Below are positions 45,072 to 53,667 of a DNA stretch of 64,000 nucleotides, piece by piece. Below the pieces are notes generated by a model. That model worked only from the letters and a program-made list of their open reading frames with translations, was not told the origin of the DNA and searched no databases. The DNA is from Burkholderiales bacterium (GTDB taxonomy: Bacteria > Pseudomonadota > Gammaproteobacteria > Burkholderiales > Burkholderiaceae_B), in the NCBI GenBank assembly GCA_021299735.1, contig JAJTEM010000013.1, positions 35,537-99,536 on the forward strand, given 5' to 3'. Every line of letters starts with the position of its first letter. Position 1 is the first letter of the stretch. The position numbers and the translations under genes were made by a program.

Positions 45072-46235
45072 ACAGGCAAGACACCGGTCAGAGGTGCCAA
45101 CAAGTCGAGGCCTCCACCATCCGTTGAAATTGGCAGTGCACCTGTCAGCATGTCCAGTGGCAATCCGTCTGTTGGCAGTGCGCCGGTACCCGAGCCTCCA
45201 GAAGTTGCTGTGTCCCCACCCAACAATTCTCCCACAGTACCGATCAGGCCAGTGGGGTCTTGGGCAGATGCATCAGTGATTGCATTACCCAGTGTTTCAA
45301 CCCCATCAGCCAGGGCATTCACGCCCTCGCTCACAGCACTGGTCACTGGATCAAGGGGTGAAAGCGCAGAATCATTCGCAGTCAAATCGGTCAGGCCTTC
45401 GCTTACCTCATTTAAAGTGCCTGGCAAACCATTCGTATCACTGGTATCACCGCTGGTACCTACAATCGGGGCCAGAAGACCAGATGTCAGTGGCGCCAGC
45501 AAACTGTCATCACCGGCAAGGGTATTGCCTAAATCAGCCAAGCCTTCAGCAACACCATCAACAGCTCCGGCATCAGAACCCAAGGTCTCAGTCAAAGGAT
45601 CACTCAACGGTACCAAAGGGGTACTTTCAGTGTCGCTGTCTAGCCCGGAGGCCATCAGAAACTGCATCGGTAACACCTGCTACTGGTGCCAAGGGTGTTT
45701 CTTCAAGGCCATCGCCAACGGATTCAACACCACCAGCCAAACCACCCGCGCCGCCGCCACTTGAAGCTGCGCCGCTGTTGTTATCGTCATCGCCCAGCAA
45801 AAATGCGCCTGCTGCCACTGCGCCCAAACCAGCGGCAGCACCACCGCCCAAGCCACCAGCCAGTAAACCAGCACCCACGAGGCCCGACATTTCACCTGAG
45901 CCCTGCTCAAGAATGGCAGAGGAAATATCGTCATCAATGTCGTAAAGCTCGACGCCCTCAGTGAGTGCAACCACCTTGGTGCGTGATGCTGCACCAGCTA
46001 TATCTGAACCGATTTCCTCCAAACGCGCTGCCGCACCGGGCTGCAATACCAGCAACGTATCGCCCTGCCCTGCACCACGCGCCGGGATACGAATTTCCAT
46101 TTGCGTGGCTGAAGTGTTGGAAATTTCATCACCCCACTGGAGCAGTTCAGCTTCGGCCACAGCCTGGCCGTTGCGGGTTACCGTGGGTGTGGCGTTGGGG
46201 GTTTGGATTTTGGCAACTGGGATTTGGTTGATCAT
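45068..46235 (-). pseudogene. Gly/Leu-rich hypothetical protein split by a single-base frame change near 45,640
   Basis: The gene starts at ATG 46235 (AGGTG upstream). Frame A covers an N-terminal module (about 1-110, beta-rich, e.g. VTRNGQAVAEAELLQWGDE and DTLLVLQPGAAARLEE) and a Gly/Ala-rich segment that looks like a membrane or low-complexity stretch. It goes out of frame after VTDAVSDGL and stops at 45627. The other frame continues without a break from GLDSDTESTPLVPL to 45068, with repeated Leu/Thr/Asp/Gly-rich units. Removing one C from the CTCCGGG run at the junction joins both into one protein of about 390 residues. The N-terminus recalls the retention module of large adhesins. Function unknown; real mutation or sequencing error. 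Confidence 0.65.
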
Positions 46236-46371
46236 GATGAGTACACCTGTCAATGGTTGGATGCACCTATTACACCGAAGCCGCTTGAGCAGATTCGAAT
46301 ATTGTTACTAATATTGTCAATAATATTTAACACATATCCAATCAAGAAACAGATCCATGCTTTTTACAAAC

Positions 46372-46402
46372 AAAAACCCCGCCTGTCGCGGCGGGGTTTT
46401 TT
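46372..46402. terminator. Rho-independent terminator after the acyl-CoA dehydrogenase gene
   Basis: A 12-bp perfect stem (AAAAACCCCGCC and GGCGGGGTTTTT) with a six-base loop, T runs on both strands. It lies 15 bases beyond the end of the minus-strand dehydrogenase gene. Confidence 0.88.
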
Positions 46403-46416
46403 GACAAGAAATTGGC

Positions 46417-47559
46417 TTACAGAGAGCGTGCAATAATCTCTTTCATAATTTCGCTTGAACCACCATAAATACGCTGCACACGGGCATCTGCATACATCTG
46501 CGCAATCGGGTATTCCATCATGTAGCCATAACCACCAAAGAACTGCAGGCATTCATCGATCACCTTGCATTCCAGCTCGCTCAAGTGCAGCTTGGCAATC
46601 GATGCGGTGGCAGCATCCAGTTTGCCGGCCACCAGTTTTTCAATCGAATTGTCGATGAACGCACGGGCTACTACGGCTTGGGATTTCAGTTCCGCCATTT
46701 TGAAACGGGTGTTCTGGAATTCAAAAATCGACTTGCCAAATGCCTTGCGTTCTTTGGTGTATTCCAGTGTAATTTCAATGGCCATTTCAATAGCAGCCAT
46801 GGCACCCACACCCAACATCAAGCGTTCATAGGGCAGCTCAACCATCAATTGCATAAAGCCCATGCCTTCGGCACCCAATACGTTTTGGGCTGGAATGCGA
46901 ACATTGTCAAAGAACAATTCGCAGGTGTCTTGCCCTTTCTGGCCCAACTTCTCAAGAATGCGACCTACCTTGAACCCTTCAGCTTTCTTGGTTTCAAGCA
47001 GCATCAATGTGGTGCCTTTGGCGCCGGCAGTTGGATCGGTTTTGGTGACCAGAATAATCACATCGGCCAGGTAGCCGTTTGAAATGAAAATCTTGGATCC
47101 GTTCACAACATAGTGGTTACCTTCTTTCACTGCACTGGTACGAATACCTTGCAAGTCTGAACCCGCACCGGGTTCGCTCATTGCAATTGCACCAATCATT
47201 TCGCCACTGGCCATTTTGGGAAGGAAGTATTGTTTCTGCTCTTCGGTGCCGTGGTTCAAAATATATTGGGCTGCAATTGCATGTACGTGCACACCAAATG
47301 AACGGTCGCCGCTATAGGCCAATTCCTCAAACAACACCGCCATGTGCGTGAAATCACCACCAGCACCGCCGTATTCCTCGGGAATATCCGCAGACAACAA
47401 GCCCATTTCGCCAGCCTTGGTCCACAGTTCACGGTCAACATGTTGCTGTTTGGCCCACTTGTGTTGGTTGGGTTTAATTTCCGTTTCCACAAAACGGCGA
47501 ACGTTGGAACGATAAAGTTCGAGGTCGGAATTCATCCAGCTGGGCTTGGGGTATCTCAT
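46417..47559 (-). CDS. Acyl-CoA dehydrogenase
   Basis: 380 residues from ATG 47559, with AAGAGA upstream. The longer frame to 47625 would run through the operator repeats, so the shorter start is chosen. The flavoenzyme core is complete: IGAIAMSEPGAGSDLQGI (near 125), the central beta domain with NGSKIFISNGYLADV, the C-terminal helices RKAFGKSIFEFQNTRF, and the terminal QFFGGYGYMMEYPI. It catalyses the first oxidation of acyl-CoA beta-oxidation, with an unknown acyl chain. It is divergent from a TetR gene, whose product very likely controls it. Confidence 0.92.
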   Translation of the reverse strand: MRYPKPSWMNSDLELYRSNVRRFVETEIKPNQHKWAKQQHVDRELWTKAGEMGLLSADIPEEYGGAGGDFTHMAVLFEELAYSGDRSFGVHVHAIAAQYILNHGTEEQKQYFLPKMASGEMIGAIAMSEPGAGSDLQGIRTSAVKEGNHYVVNGSKIFISNGYLADVIILVTKTDPTAGAKGTTLMLLETKKAEGFKVGRILEKLGQKGQDTCELFFDNVRIPAQNVLGAEGMGFMQLMVELPYERLMLGVGAMAAIEMAIEITLEYTKERKAFGKSIFEFQNTRFKMAELKSQAVVARAFIDNSIEKLVAGKLDAATASIAKLHLSELECKVIDECLQFFGGYGYMMEYPIAQMYADARVQRIYGGSSEIMKEIIARSL

Positions 47560-47583
47560 TTGTCTCTTCGCACTCTCAAAGTT

Positions 47584-47634
47584 ATAGGTCAACCGACCGG
47601 TTGCATAACTACGATTATAGGTCACCCGACCTAT
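47584..47634. promoter_or_regulatory. Two TetR-type operator repeats in the divergent promoter region
   Basis: Site 2 (47617-47634) is a perfect inverted repeat ATAGGTC-accc-GACCTAT. Site 1 (47584-47601) has the same left arm, ATAGGTC, with a near-matching right arm, GACCGGT. Their centres are 33 bases apart, about three helical turns. They lie between the acyl-CoA dehydrogenase start and the TetR start and should be the binding sites of that regulator for both promoters. Confidence 0.7.
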
Positions 47635-47674
47635 TTGTCAACGTGAGGGATATTTTTGAGTTAAAGTAAAGGTC

Positions 47675-48280
47675 ATGAACACACATGCCACCACTGACAA
47701 AGGTCAAATTCGTTCGCAAGAAATACTGAGCACAGCCCAGGCCATATTGGCCGCTGAGGGCTATGCAGGCCTAAGTATGCGTGGCGTGGCAACGCAGTTG
47801 GGTATTTCGCTAAGCACGGTACAGCACTACTACAGCAACAAGGAAGCGCTGGTTGAAGCCTTGCTTACCTATGTGATGGACAACTACCAGGCGGCAGTTG
47901 CGCAGGTGATGAACGCCATGAGCGACAAAAGCCAGCTTGAGCGATTCAAAACAATAGTTGATTTAATCCTGATAGAAATTCGCAGACCAGAAACCTTTGG
48001 TGTGCTGGCAGAAATTTATGCCCTGTCGAACCGCCTGCCGTTTGCAGCGCGCTTGGTCGAGGCGGTGTATGCCCGTGAAAGAAAAGAAATTTTCAAGCTG
48101 ATTTATGGTTTGGAGCCAAAAATAAGCAAAGCGGAGTACAAACTTCGGGCCGCAATGATTGTGGTTCAAATACACGGACTGGTTTCGCAACTGGCCCAAG
48201 ACAACGACCCGAGCCTTAGCCGCAAACAGCTTGAGCAAGCCGCAAGGCAAAGCTTCCTGATGCTGGCCACAAAGGCTTGA
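47675..48280 (+). CDS. TetR/AcrR family transcriptional regulator
   Basis: 201 residues. The N-terminal helix-turn-helix is clear: ILAAEGYAGLSMRGVATQLG followed by ISLSTVQHYYSNKEALVEAL (about 25-65). The C-terminal ligand domain is unassigned. It is divergent from an acyl-CoA dehydrogenase gene with twin operators between them, so it probably represses that gene and itself and responds to an acyl-CoA (inference). Confidence 0.9.
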   Translation: MNTHATTDKGQIRSQEILSTAQAILAAEGYAGLSMRGVATQLGISLSTVQHYYSNKEALVEALLTYVMDNYQAAVAQVMNAMSDKSQLERFKTIVDLILIEIRRPETFGVLAEIYALSNRLPFAARLVEAVYARERKEIFKLIYGLEPKISKAEYKLRAAMIVVQIHGLVSQLAQDNDPSLSRKQLEQAARQSFLMLATKA

Positions 48281-48322
48281 TTAGAAACCAAACCAAATAC
48301 CCAATGGCAAACTGCGCAAGCT

Positions 48323-48526
48323 TTATGCGTACACGTTGAGTTTGGTACCCAAATTGCCACTGGTGGCCAATGAAGGCGGCTGCGGCACCGATTGGATCAG
48401 CTGCGCAATCGAATTTTCAGCAATGTCCATGGTTTTCTTGAACACCGCAATTTGACCCTGTTGAATCGTTTGCGCCTGCTTCATTTGTACCGTGGCATTG
48501 GCCATGGCGGATGGGGAAATATCCAT
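48323..48526 (-). CDS. YjfB-family putative motility protein
   Basis: 67 residues with a good ribosome-binding site (CAGGAGA, five bases before ATG). The start MDISPSAMANATVQMKQAQT and the helix with VFKKTMDIAENSIAQLIQ fit the small YjfB (putative motility protein) family, often found near flagellar genes; none is present here. It stands alone between a TetR gene and pstB. Function unproven. Confidence 0.7.
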   Translation of the reverse strand: MDISPSAMANATVQMKQAQTIQQGQIAVFKKTMDIAENSIAQLIQSVPQPPSLATSGNLGTKLNVYA

Positions 48527-48593
48527 ACTGTTCTCCTGAGCCTACGAACAATAACGGCAGAATTTTTAAAAACTTGAGTCTCCCAAGGGGTGG

Positions 48594-49451
48594 TTAACCC
48601 CGCACGCCCGATATGTAAGCGGCCGTCAACTCATGGCTTGGGGCTTCGAATATCTGACGGCTTTGGCCAAATTCAATCAATTTACCAACTTTTTCTTTCA
48701 TCCAGAAAAATGCAGCATAATTTGCAATCCGCTTGGCCTGTGCCAGATTATGGGTCACGATCACTACGGTGTATCGACCTTTCAAACGCAACACTAGGTC
48801 TTCGACCACACCAGAGGAAAGAGGGTCAAGCGCGCTACAAGGCTCGTCCATCAAAAGTACCTTGGGTTCCAGCACCAAGGCGCGGGCAATACACAAACGC
48901 TGCTGTTGCCCACCAGATAAACCCAGCGCAGGCTTATCCAATCGGTCTTTCACCTCACTCCACAAGCCCACATCGCTAAGCGCACCTTCAATTCGCTCCA
49001 TCAATGCCTGTTTGTTGGTCACACCATGCTCCCTCAAAGGCATTTCGAGGTTTTTGCGAATACTGAGGGGAAAGGGATTGGGTCGCTGAAAAATCATGCC
49101 CACATGGGTGCGCAAAGCGCGTACGTCGACCTTGGGATCGTGAATATCCAAACCGTCAAACTCAATCCGCCCTTCAACACGCGCATTGGGAACCAAGTCA
49201 GTGAGCCTGTTCAGACTGGACAGAAAACTTGTTTTCCCACAACCTGACGGGCCAATCAGAGCGGTGATACAACCTTGATGAATCTGCAAACTCAGTTCAT
49301 CCAGCGCAACAGTTCCGTTGTAGCTGACCCGCAAATTCTTCACATCAATAATGGGACGAGGAACACAACAGGTAACAACCTGTTGCAAGCCACCCAAAGT
49401 ATAGGTGGCTCCGGGGGGCTGCATGTCATCAGGTTCGAAAGACTCATTCAT
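48594..49451 (-). CDS. pstB: Phosphate ABC transporter ATP-binding protein
   Basis: 285 residues. Walker A GPSGCGKTSFLSSLNRL, Q-loop MIFQRPNPFPLSI, signature LSGGQQQRLCIARAL and Walker B VLLMDEPCSALDP are typical of PstB. The N-terminal ~35 residues are an extension. It energises high-affinity phosphate import and overlaps pstA by four bases. No phoU gene follows, unlike the usual pst-phoU order. Confidence 0.95.
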   Translation of the reverse strand: MNESFEPDDMQPPGATYTLGGLQQVVTCCVPRPIIDVKNLRVSYNGTVALDELSLQIHQGCITALIGPSGCGKTSFLSSLNRLTDLVPNARVEGRIEFDGLDIHDPKVDVRALRTHVGMIFQRPNPFPLSIRKNLEMPLREHGVTNKQALMERIEGALSDVGLWSEVKDRLDKPALGLSGGQQQRLCIARALVLEPKVLLMDEPCSALDPLSSGVVEDLVLRLKGRYTVVIVTHNLAQAKRIANYAAFFWMKEKVGKLIEFGQSRQIFEAPSHELTAAYISGVRG

Positions 49452-50320
49452 GCAACTATCCTTTTGGCCAGCAATTTGTCTGATAACTTCAATGCCAATG
49501 CGTTGATCAATCCGATAGCAAGGATCAGTATCAGCGCACTGCCGTAAGCGGCCTTGTCACCACCTGGAATGTTCATCGATAAATCAAAAATATGCACGGC
49601 AAGAGCCCTGCCAGAATCAAAAATACTTTCAGGCATTCTGTCGACATAACCACTTGTGAAAATCAAGGCAGCAGTTTCAGCCATGGCACGGCCAATGCCC
49701 AACATCAAACCTGCTGCAATTGACGGTGCTGCTGCAGGCAACAGAATTTGCCACAGGGTTGTAAACTTGCTTAAGCCCAATGCAGCAGCGCCTTGCCGCC
49801 AACCGTCAGGTACGGCAGAAAGACCTGCCTCTGTGGTTCTGGTCAAAATGGGCAACACCATGCAGGCCAGTGTTAGACCACCTGCAGCAATCGAATAACC
49901 CAAGCCCATGAATACGGAAAAAAAAGCACTGCCAAACAAGCCAAATACAATCGACGGCACACCCGCCAATACGTCAAGTGACAAGCGCACATACACTGCT
50001 AACTTGCCCCCCCGGCGTGTAAACTCTGAAAGCCAAACCGCCGCAGCAAAAGCAAGGGGAACCGCGACAAGCAATGTAATCAGCAAGATCAAAGCCGTGG
50101 AGACCAATATGCTGGAAATACCGCCTTTGCGACCGGAACTGCGAGGTAATTCGGTGACGAATTCCCAGGATAGTTTGGCAAAACCGTGGAGCAATAAATC
50201 AAGTACCACCCATACAAATACGGCAGCAACCACGGTCGCTGCTGCATATACAACTGCCGCAAACAAATGGTCTGAATTCAATCGGCCGGTGGCAAGAAGC
50301 TTCTGGTGATGATTACTCAA
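49448..50320 (-). CDS. pstA: Phosphate ABC transporter permease PstA
   Basis: 290 residues with six membrane segments. PstA features include ELPRSSGRKGGISSILVSTALI, the ATPase-docking loop LGLSKFTTLWQILLPAAAPSI, and the GRAMAETAALIFTSG block. It forms a heterodimer with PstC. Both ends overlap neighbouring pst genes by four bases. Confidence 0.94.
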   Translation of the reverse strand: MSNHHQKLLATGRLNSDHLFAAVVYAAATVVAAVFVWVVLDLLLHGFAKLSWEFVTELPRSSGRKGGISSILVSTALILLITLLVAVPLAFAAAVWLSEFTRRGGKLAVYVRLSLDVLAGVPSIVFGLFGSAFFSVFMGLGYSIAAGGLTLACMVLPILTRTTEAGLSAVPDGWRQGAAALGLSKFTTLWQILLPAAAPSIAAGLMLGIGRAMAETAALIFTSGYVDRMPESIFDSGRALAVHIFDLSMNIPGGDKAAYGSALILILAIGLINALALKLSDKLLAKRIVA

Positions 50321-51186
50321 GGTGCATACTCTCTACGGTGAACATAACTGACCATGAGCATGATCAGCACGGTCAATACCAGCCCGGAGAAAAACAACGC
50401 AGCGCGGTGCTCACCCGTTGCATACGCCATTTCAATTGCTATGTTTGCTGTCAAAGTACGCACTGGGTCAAATACACTAAAAGGCATTTCAACCACATTG
50501 CCCGTGACCATCAACACAGCCATGGTTTCACCCAGCGCACGGGTAACTGCAAGAACCACACCGGCCACCAAACCTTGTCTGGCCGCCGGAAAAAGCACCT
50601 TGAAAGCAATAGCCGCTTTGCCAATACCCAGGGCGTGTGCGCCCAACAAGTAACTAGCGGGCACTGCCTTGAAAGCAGATTCGGCTGCCAAGGCGACGGT
50701 TGGCAAAATCATGAATGCCAAAATAATGACCCCAGCCAGAACACTGGCACCCGGCGGTTGATACATGGCAATTAGAGGCACCAATACAGTCAACCCCCAA
50801 AAACCATACACAACAGAAGGAATTCCAGCGAGCAAGCCCAACAGCCAGCGGTAAGGCCGCACCAGGCTGGCATGCCCGTAATACTGCGAAAACAGGGCTG
50901 ATGCCACTCCCAAGGGCAAAGCCAAAGCAATTGCGCCAAATGTACACAAGAGGCTACCCACAATCATGGGAACCAATCCACGCTGCCCCTCAAGCGGGAA
51001 CCAGGCTTGTGATGGATCAAAAAAACTGCCTACATCAGCATTGATCACAGGCAGTGATTCAAGCAATACGAAGACAAGCACCAAGCCAATCAGGCTGGCC
51101 GTGACCAAAGTCAGAGCCAGACTGAAAAACTCGAGGCGACGGTCAGCGTTTGACGGGTACAAAGAATTGCTCTTGGACCAGATCAT
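50317..51186 (-). CDS. pstC: Phosphate ABC transporter permease PstC
   Basis: About 289 residues. The start is unsure: ATG 51186 is used, with ATG 51207, TTG 51216 and TTG 51162 possible; all overlap the pstS end or lie very near it. PstC features are LVPMIVGSLLCTFGAIALALPLG, LAGIPSVVYGFWGLTVLVPLI and the docking loop LGAHALGIGKAAIAFKVLFPAA. It overlaps pstA by four bases. Confidence 0.92.
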   Translation of the reverse strand: MIWSKSNSLYPSNADRRLEFFSLALTLVTASLIGLVLVFVLLESLPVINADVGSFFDPSQAWFPLEGQRGLVPMIVGSLLCTFGAIALALPLGVASALFSQYYGHASLVRPYRWLLGLLAGIPSVVYGFWGLTVLVPLIAMYQPPGASVLAGVIILAFMILPTVALAAESAFKAVPASYLLGAHALGIGKAAIAFKVLFPAARQGLVAGVVLAVTRALGETMAVLMVTGNVVEMPFSVFDPVRTLTANIAIEMAYATGEHRAALFFSGLVLTVLIMLMVSYVHRREYAP

Positions 51187-51973
51187 GCACGCCAGCACTT
51201 TGTGCATAGTCCACAAACTTTTTTGACAAACCGCTTAGCGAACCTTTGCTGACCAAATTCAAGGGCCTCGACAAGGGAAAGCTGCCATCCCGAACTGATC
51301 CTGTGCTTGGCTTGATACCATTCATGGGCAACATTTGAATTGGCACACCGCTGTCTATCTCAAATTCTGCAGCGCCAATGGACACATAAGCAATTGAACC
51401 CGGGTTACCTGCCACAGTTTTAATTCCCTGCTGATTGTCGCCAATCACGACTTGTGACTTGATCTGGCCGTTTTTCAAGCCAAAAAACTGGGCAAACAAT
51501 TCCAGGGTTGACCTACCTTCGGCCTTGTTAACCACAGTAATTTTCTGGTCTTTACCGCCGACCGCCTTCCAGTTTTGAATTTGTCCCGTGTAAATTCCAA
51601 TGATCTGTTCTTTGGTCAATACACGCACCGGATTACTTTTGTGCAAAATAACAGCAATTCCGTCCAGCGCAATCGTAAAGCTTTGCAAATCACTTTCCTC
51701 AGCCTTCAACGCACGCGATACCAACCCCAGATCAGCCACACCGCTGCGGGCATCAGCCAAACCACGGCCCGAACCACCAGTCTGAACATCAATCCGTACT
51801 CCTGCATTGTTCTGTTCAAACCGTTTGGCTATTTCAAGCACCAAAGGTGCCACTGTGCTTGACCCGGTCAATGACAACTTGTTATCGGCAGACAAGGCAG
51901 TCAATGGCAGAAAAAAAGAAAACCAAAAGCTGCACAGCAGCAGTACTTTACTTGCATGGTGAGAGAAGCTCAT
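51143..51973 (-). CDS. pstS: Phosphate-binding protein PstS
   Basis: 276 residues from ATG 51973, whose A is also the last base of the arsM stop codon (TGATG). A signal peptide (cleavage near TALSA) leads into the phosphate-site blocks LTGSSTVAPLVLEIA, TGGSGRGLADARSGVADLGLVSR and AEGRSTLELFAQFFG. Periplasmic binding protein of the high-affinity phosphate importer. The coupling to an arsenite methyltransferase gene suggests that this Pst copy is tied to arsenic stress, perhaps to favour phosphate over arsenate. Confidence 0.93.
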   Translation of the reverse strand: MSFSHHASKVLLLCSFWFSFFLPLTALSADNKLSLTGSSTVAPLVLEIAKRFEQNNAGVRIDVQTGGSGRGLADARSGVADLGLVSRALKAEESDLQSFTIALDGIAVILHKSNPVRVLTKEQIIGIYTGQIQNWKAVGGKDQKITVVNKAEGRSTLELFAQFFGLKNGQIKSQVVIGDNQQGIKTVAGNPGSIAYVSIGAAEFEIDSGVPIQMLPMNGIKPSTGSVRDGSFPLSRPLNLVSKGSLSGLSKKFVDYAQSAGVHDLVQEQFFVPVKR

Positions 51974-53022
51974 CAGCAACACGCTCCGCCAGCAAAGTTA
52001 CCACCGTTGTTTTTGTCAAAAGGCATCACGCTGCCGCATCCCTCAAACACCCCAAAGTGACGGGAAAAGTCGCCAATAAAATCAAAGTGCTCCTTAAAGC
52101 GCGTGTCATGAAGCATTTTGTAAGTGTTACCGCACACCGGAAATACCTTGCCGGTTTCAATCAAATGGTGTTTGTCCAGCAAAAATGCATGTGGCTGGTT
52201 TTCGCTGCTCCCTTTGTAAATCACGGCCTGGCCATAATCTTCGCAGGCAGTTTCAAGACCCTCTAGCTTAAACAGGCGGTAAGTGGCTGAATAAAAACGA
52301 GTTTGCCCAACCAGTTTGCTCAAGCGTTCATCAGTTATATCAAGGGGGCGATCTTCTACCAAGCGTGGGTCGGTGAAACCATTGCCGGTGCTCAAACGCA
52401 AAAAATCGTACCAATACATGGCACCGCCCAAACACTCCCCGTACAAAACCGAATCAGTCGCCACGTGCGGCGGAATGCGTCGATCGGAGTAGACATCGGA
52501 AAAATAAAACTCACCGCCTGGTTTTAACAGGCGATAAACCTCTCGAATCACGGAATCTTTGTCAGGCGACAAATTAACCACGCAATTTGAAACAATCACA
52601 TCAAAACTGTTGTCCTCAAGCCCAAGTTCATCCAGGCGCTCTATGTAGCCTTGTAAAAAAGTCACGTTGCTTTTGGCGTAGCCAAATTTTTCGCGATGGT
52701 ATTCAAGGTGACGATTAGCCACGGCCAATTGTTCCTCGGTCATGTCAACGCCAACAACATGCCCAGCCTCACCCACCAGTTGCGCCAAAGCGTATACATC
52801 ACGCCCGGAACCAGATCCCAAATCCAGAATACGCTTGCCTTTCAAATCAGTAGGGCACACCAGGCCACAACCGTAATAACGGCTAAGTACCTCGTCATGA
52901 ATATTCGACAGCAAAGGCTTCAACCAGGACGGAATAGAAGTAAAATCGCAGCAAGCCGTGGTTTTTAAATCGCTACTGCTTTGAAGCTGTTTACCATAGT
53001 AGTCTTTGACTACGTCATACAT
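51973..53022 (-). CDS. arsM: Arsenite S-adenosylmethionine methyltransferase
   Basis: 349 residues from ATG 53022 (GGAG eight bases upstream). The SAM motif is LDLGSGSGRDVYALAQLVG (near 80). Cys residues expected for arsenite binding are present: TTACCDF near the N-terminus, YYGCGLVCP, and VSNCVVNLSPDK (near 150). The C-terminus extends beyond the core and ends GGACC. This long form with VSNCVVNLSPDK matches ArsM, which methylates arsenite. It heads the pst operon with a stop-start overlap. No arsR gene is seen nearby. Confidence 0.88.
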   Translation of the reverse strand: MYDVVKDYYGKQLQSSSDLKTTACCDFTSIPSWLKPLLSNIHDEVLSRYYGCGLVCPTDLKGKRILDLGSGSGRDVYALAQLVGEAGHVVGVDMTEEQLAVANRHLEYHREKFGYAKSNVTFLQGYIERLDELGLEDNSFDVIVSNCVVNLSPDKDSVIREVYRLLKPGGEFYFSDVYSDRRIPPHVATDSVLYGECLGGAMYWYDFLRLSTGNGFTDPRLVEDRPLDITDERLSKLVGQTRFYSATYRLFKLEGLETACEDYGQAVIYKGSSENQPHAFLLDKHHLIETGKVFPVCGNTYKMLHDTRFKEHFDFIGDFSRHFGVFEGCGSVMPFDKNNGGNFAGGACC

Positions 53023-53029
53023 AATTGGG

Positions 53030-53085
53030 TCTCCGAAAATAGCACATGGCGCAAAAAGCCGGTTAACAGGCAATATATTCGGAGA
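53030..53085 (-). promoter_or_regulatory. Inverted repeat that can pair with the arsM ribosome-binding site
   Basis: On the minus strand TCTCCGAA (53085-53078) is perfectly complementary to TTCGGAGA (53037-53030), which contains the arsM ribosome-binding site. Forty bases separate the arms. Pairing would hide the site, so this could be a translational control element of the arsM-pst transcript. Only eight base pairs support it. Confidence 0.3.
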
Positions 53086-53167
53086 TCACTAAAAAAAGTT
53101 ACGTGCTGGTCGCCAGAAAGACCAGATAATCAGGCGATTTAGAAAAGTTGTTGGCGTCTGCTTCGGC

Positions 53168-53491
53168 TCAGCGTCTTTTTTTGGCCCGCTCAAGAATTTG
53201 AACGACCAACTCACTTCGTATTTGTTCACCACGCTCCACGTTCTGCGCATGAAGCAGCACGTTCTCTTCAATCAACTTTGCCATCGAGCTGAGCAACACA
53301 TAAATGAGGTCTTCGGCCTTGAACATGGCCGCATTCTGCAGAATGGTCATCGCCCCCAGGCAGCAGGAATGGCGCAAGGCCATTTCATCTACAGCCAGGT
53401 CCCCGTAATCAAGCGGATCCTCCTTGGCAACTTCATTCACCAACATCACAAGGGTGTTCAGGTCAATTTCAACTTGATGCGTTGTTGCCAT
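53168..53491 (-). CDS. Hypothetical small helical protein upstream of arsM
   Basis: 107 residues from ATG 53491, supported by GGAGAA six bases upstream. No family recognised. It is predicted helical, with an acidic N-terminal half (NEVAKEDPLDYGDLAVDE), a Cys pair (RHSCCLGAM) and a basic C-terminus (ILERAKKRR). It precedes arsM by 145 bases on the same strand and might be co-transcribed. The cysteine pair may be coincidental. Confidence 0.6.
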   Translation of the reverse strand: MATTHQVEIDLNTLVMLVNEVAKEDPLDYGDLAVDEMALRHSCCLGAMTILQNAAMFKAEDLIYVLLSSMAKLIEENVLLHAQNVERGEQIRSELVVQILERAKKRR

Positions 53492-53575
53492 GGTATTTCT
53501 CCGTGGTGAGCACATCTTTGTTCTACCATGACGCTGTACAAAAAACCAGCACGGTATGGGTGAAAAACAGGGGTC

Positions 53576-53617
53576 AACCTTCTGCAAGGTTAATTACAAT
53601 TATTTGCATAACAAATA
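53576..53617. promoter_or_regulatory. A+T-rich divergent promoter region with two palindromes
   Basis: Between the hypothetical minus-strand gene and the AidB-like gene lie AACCTT-ctgc-AAGGTT (53576-53591) and TATTTG-cataa-CAAATA (53601-53617), both perfect, in a very A+T-rich stretch. They are candidate operators for one or both divergent genes; no regulator is assigned. Confidence 0.35.
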
Positions 53618-53667
53618 TATTTAAGTAATTATTAGAAAATACATCAAAAATTACAGGAACAAGTGCC

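Noticed and set aside
53492..53667. Pho box upstream of the arsM-pst genes
   Set aside because: No pair of CTGTCAT-like repeats at the right spacing could be found.
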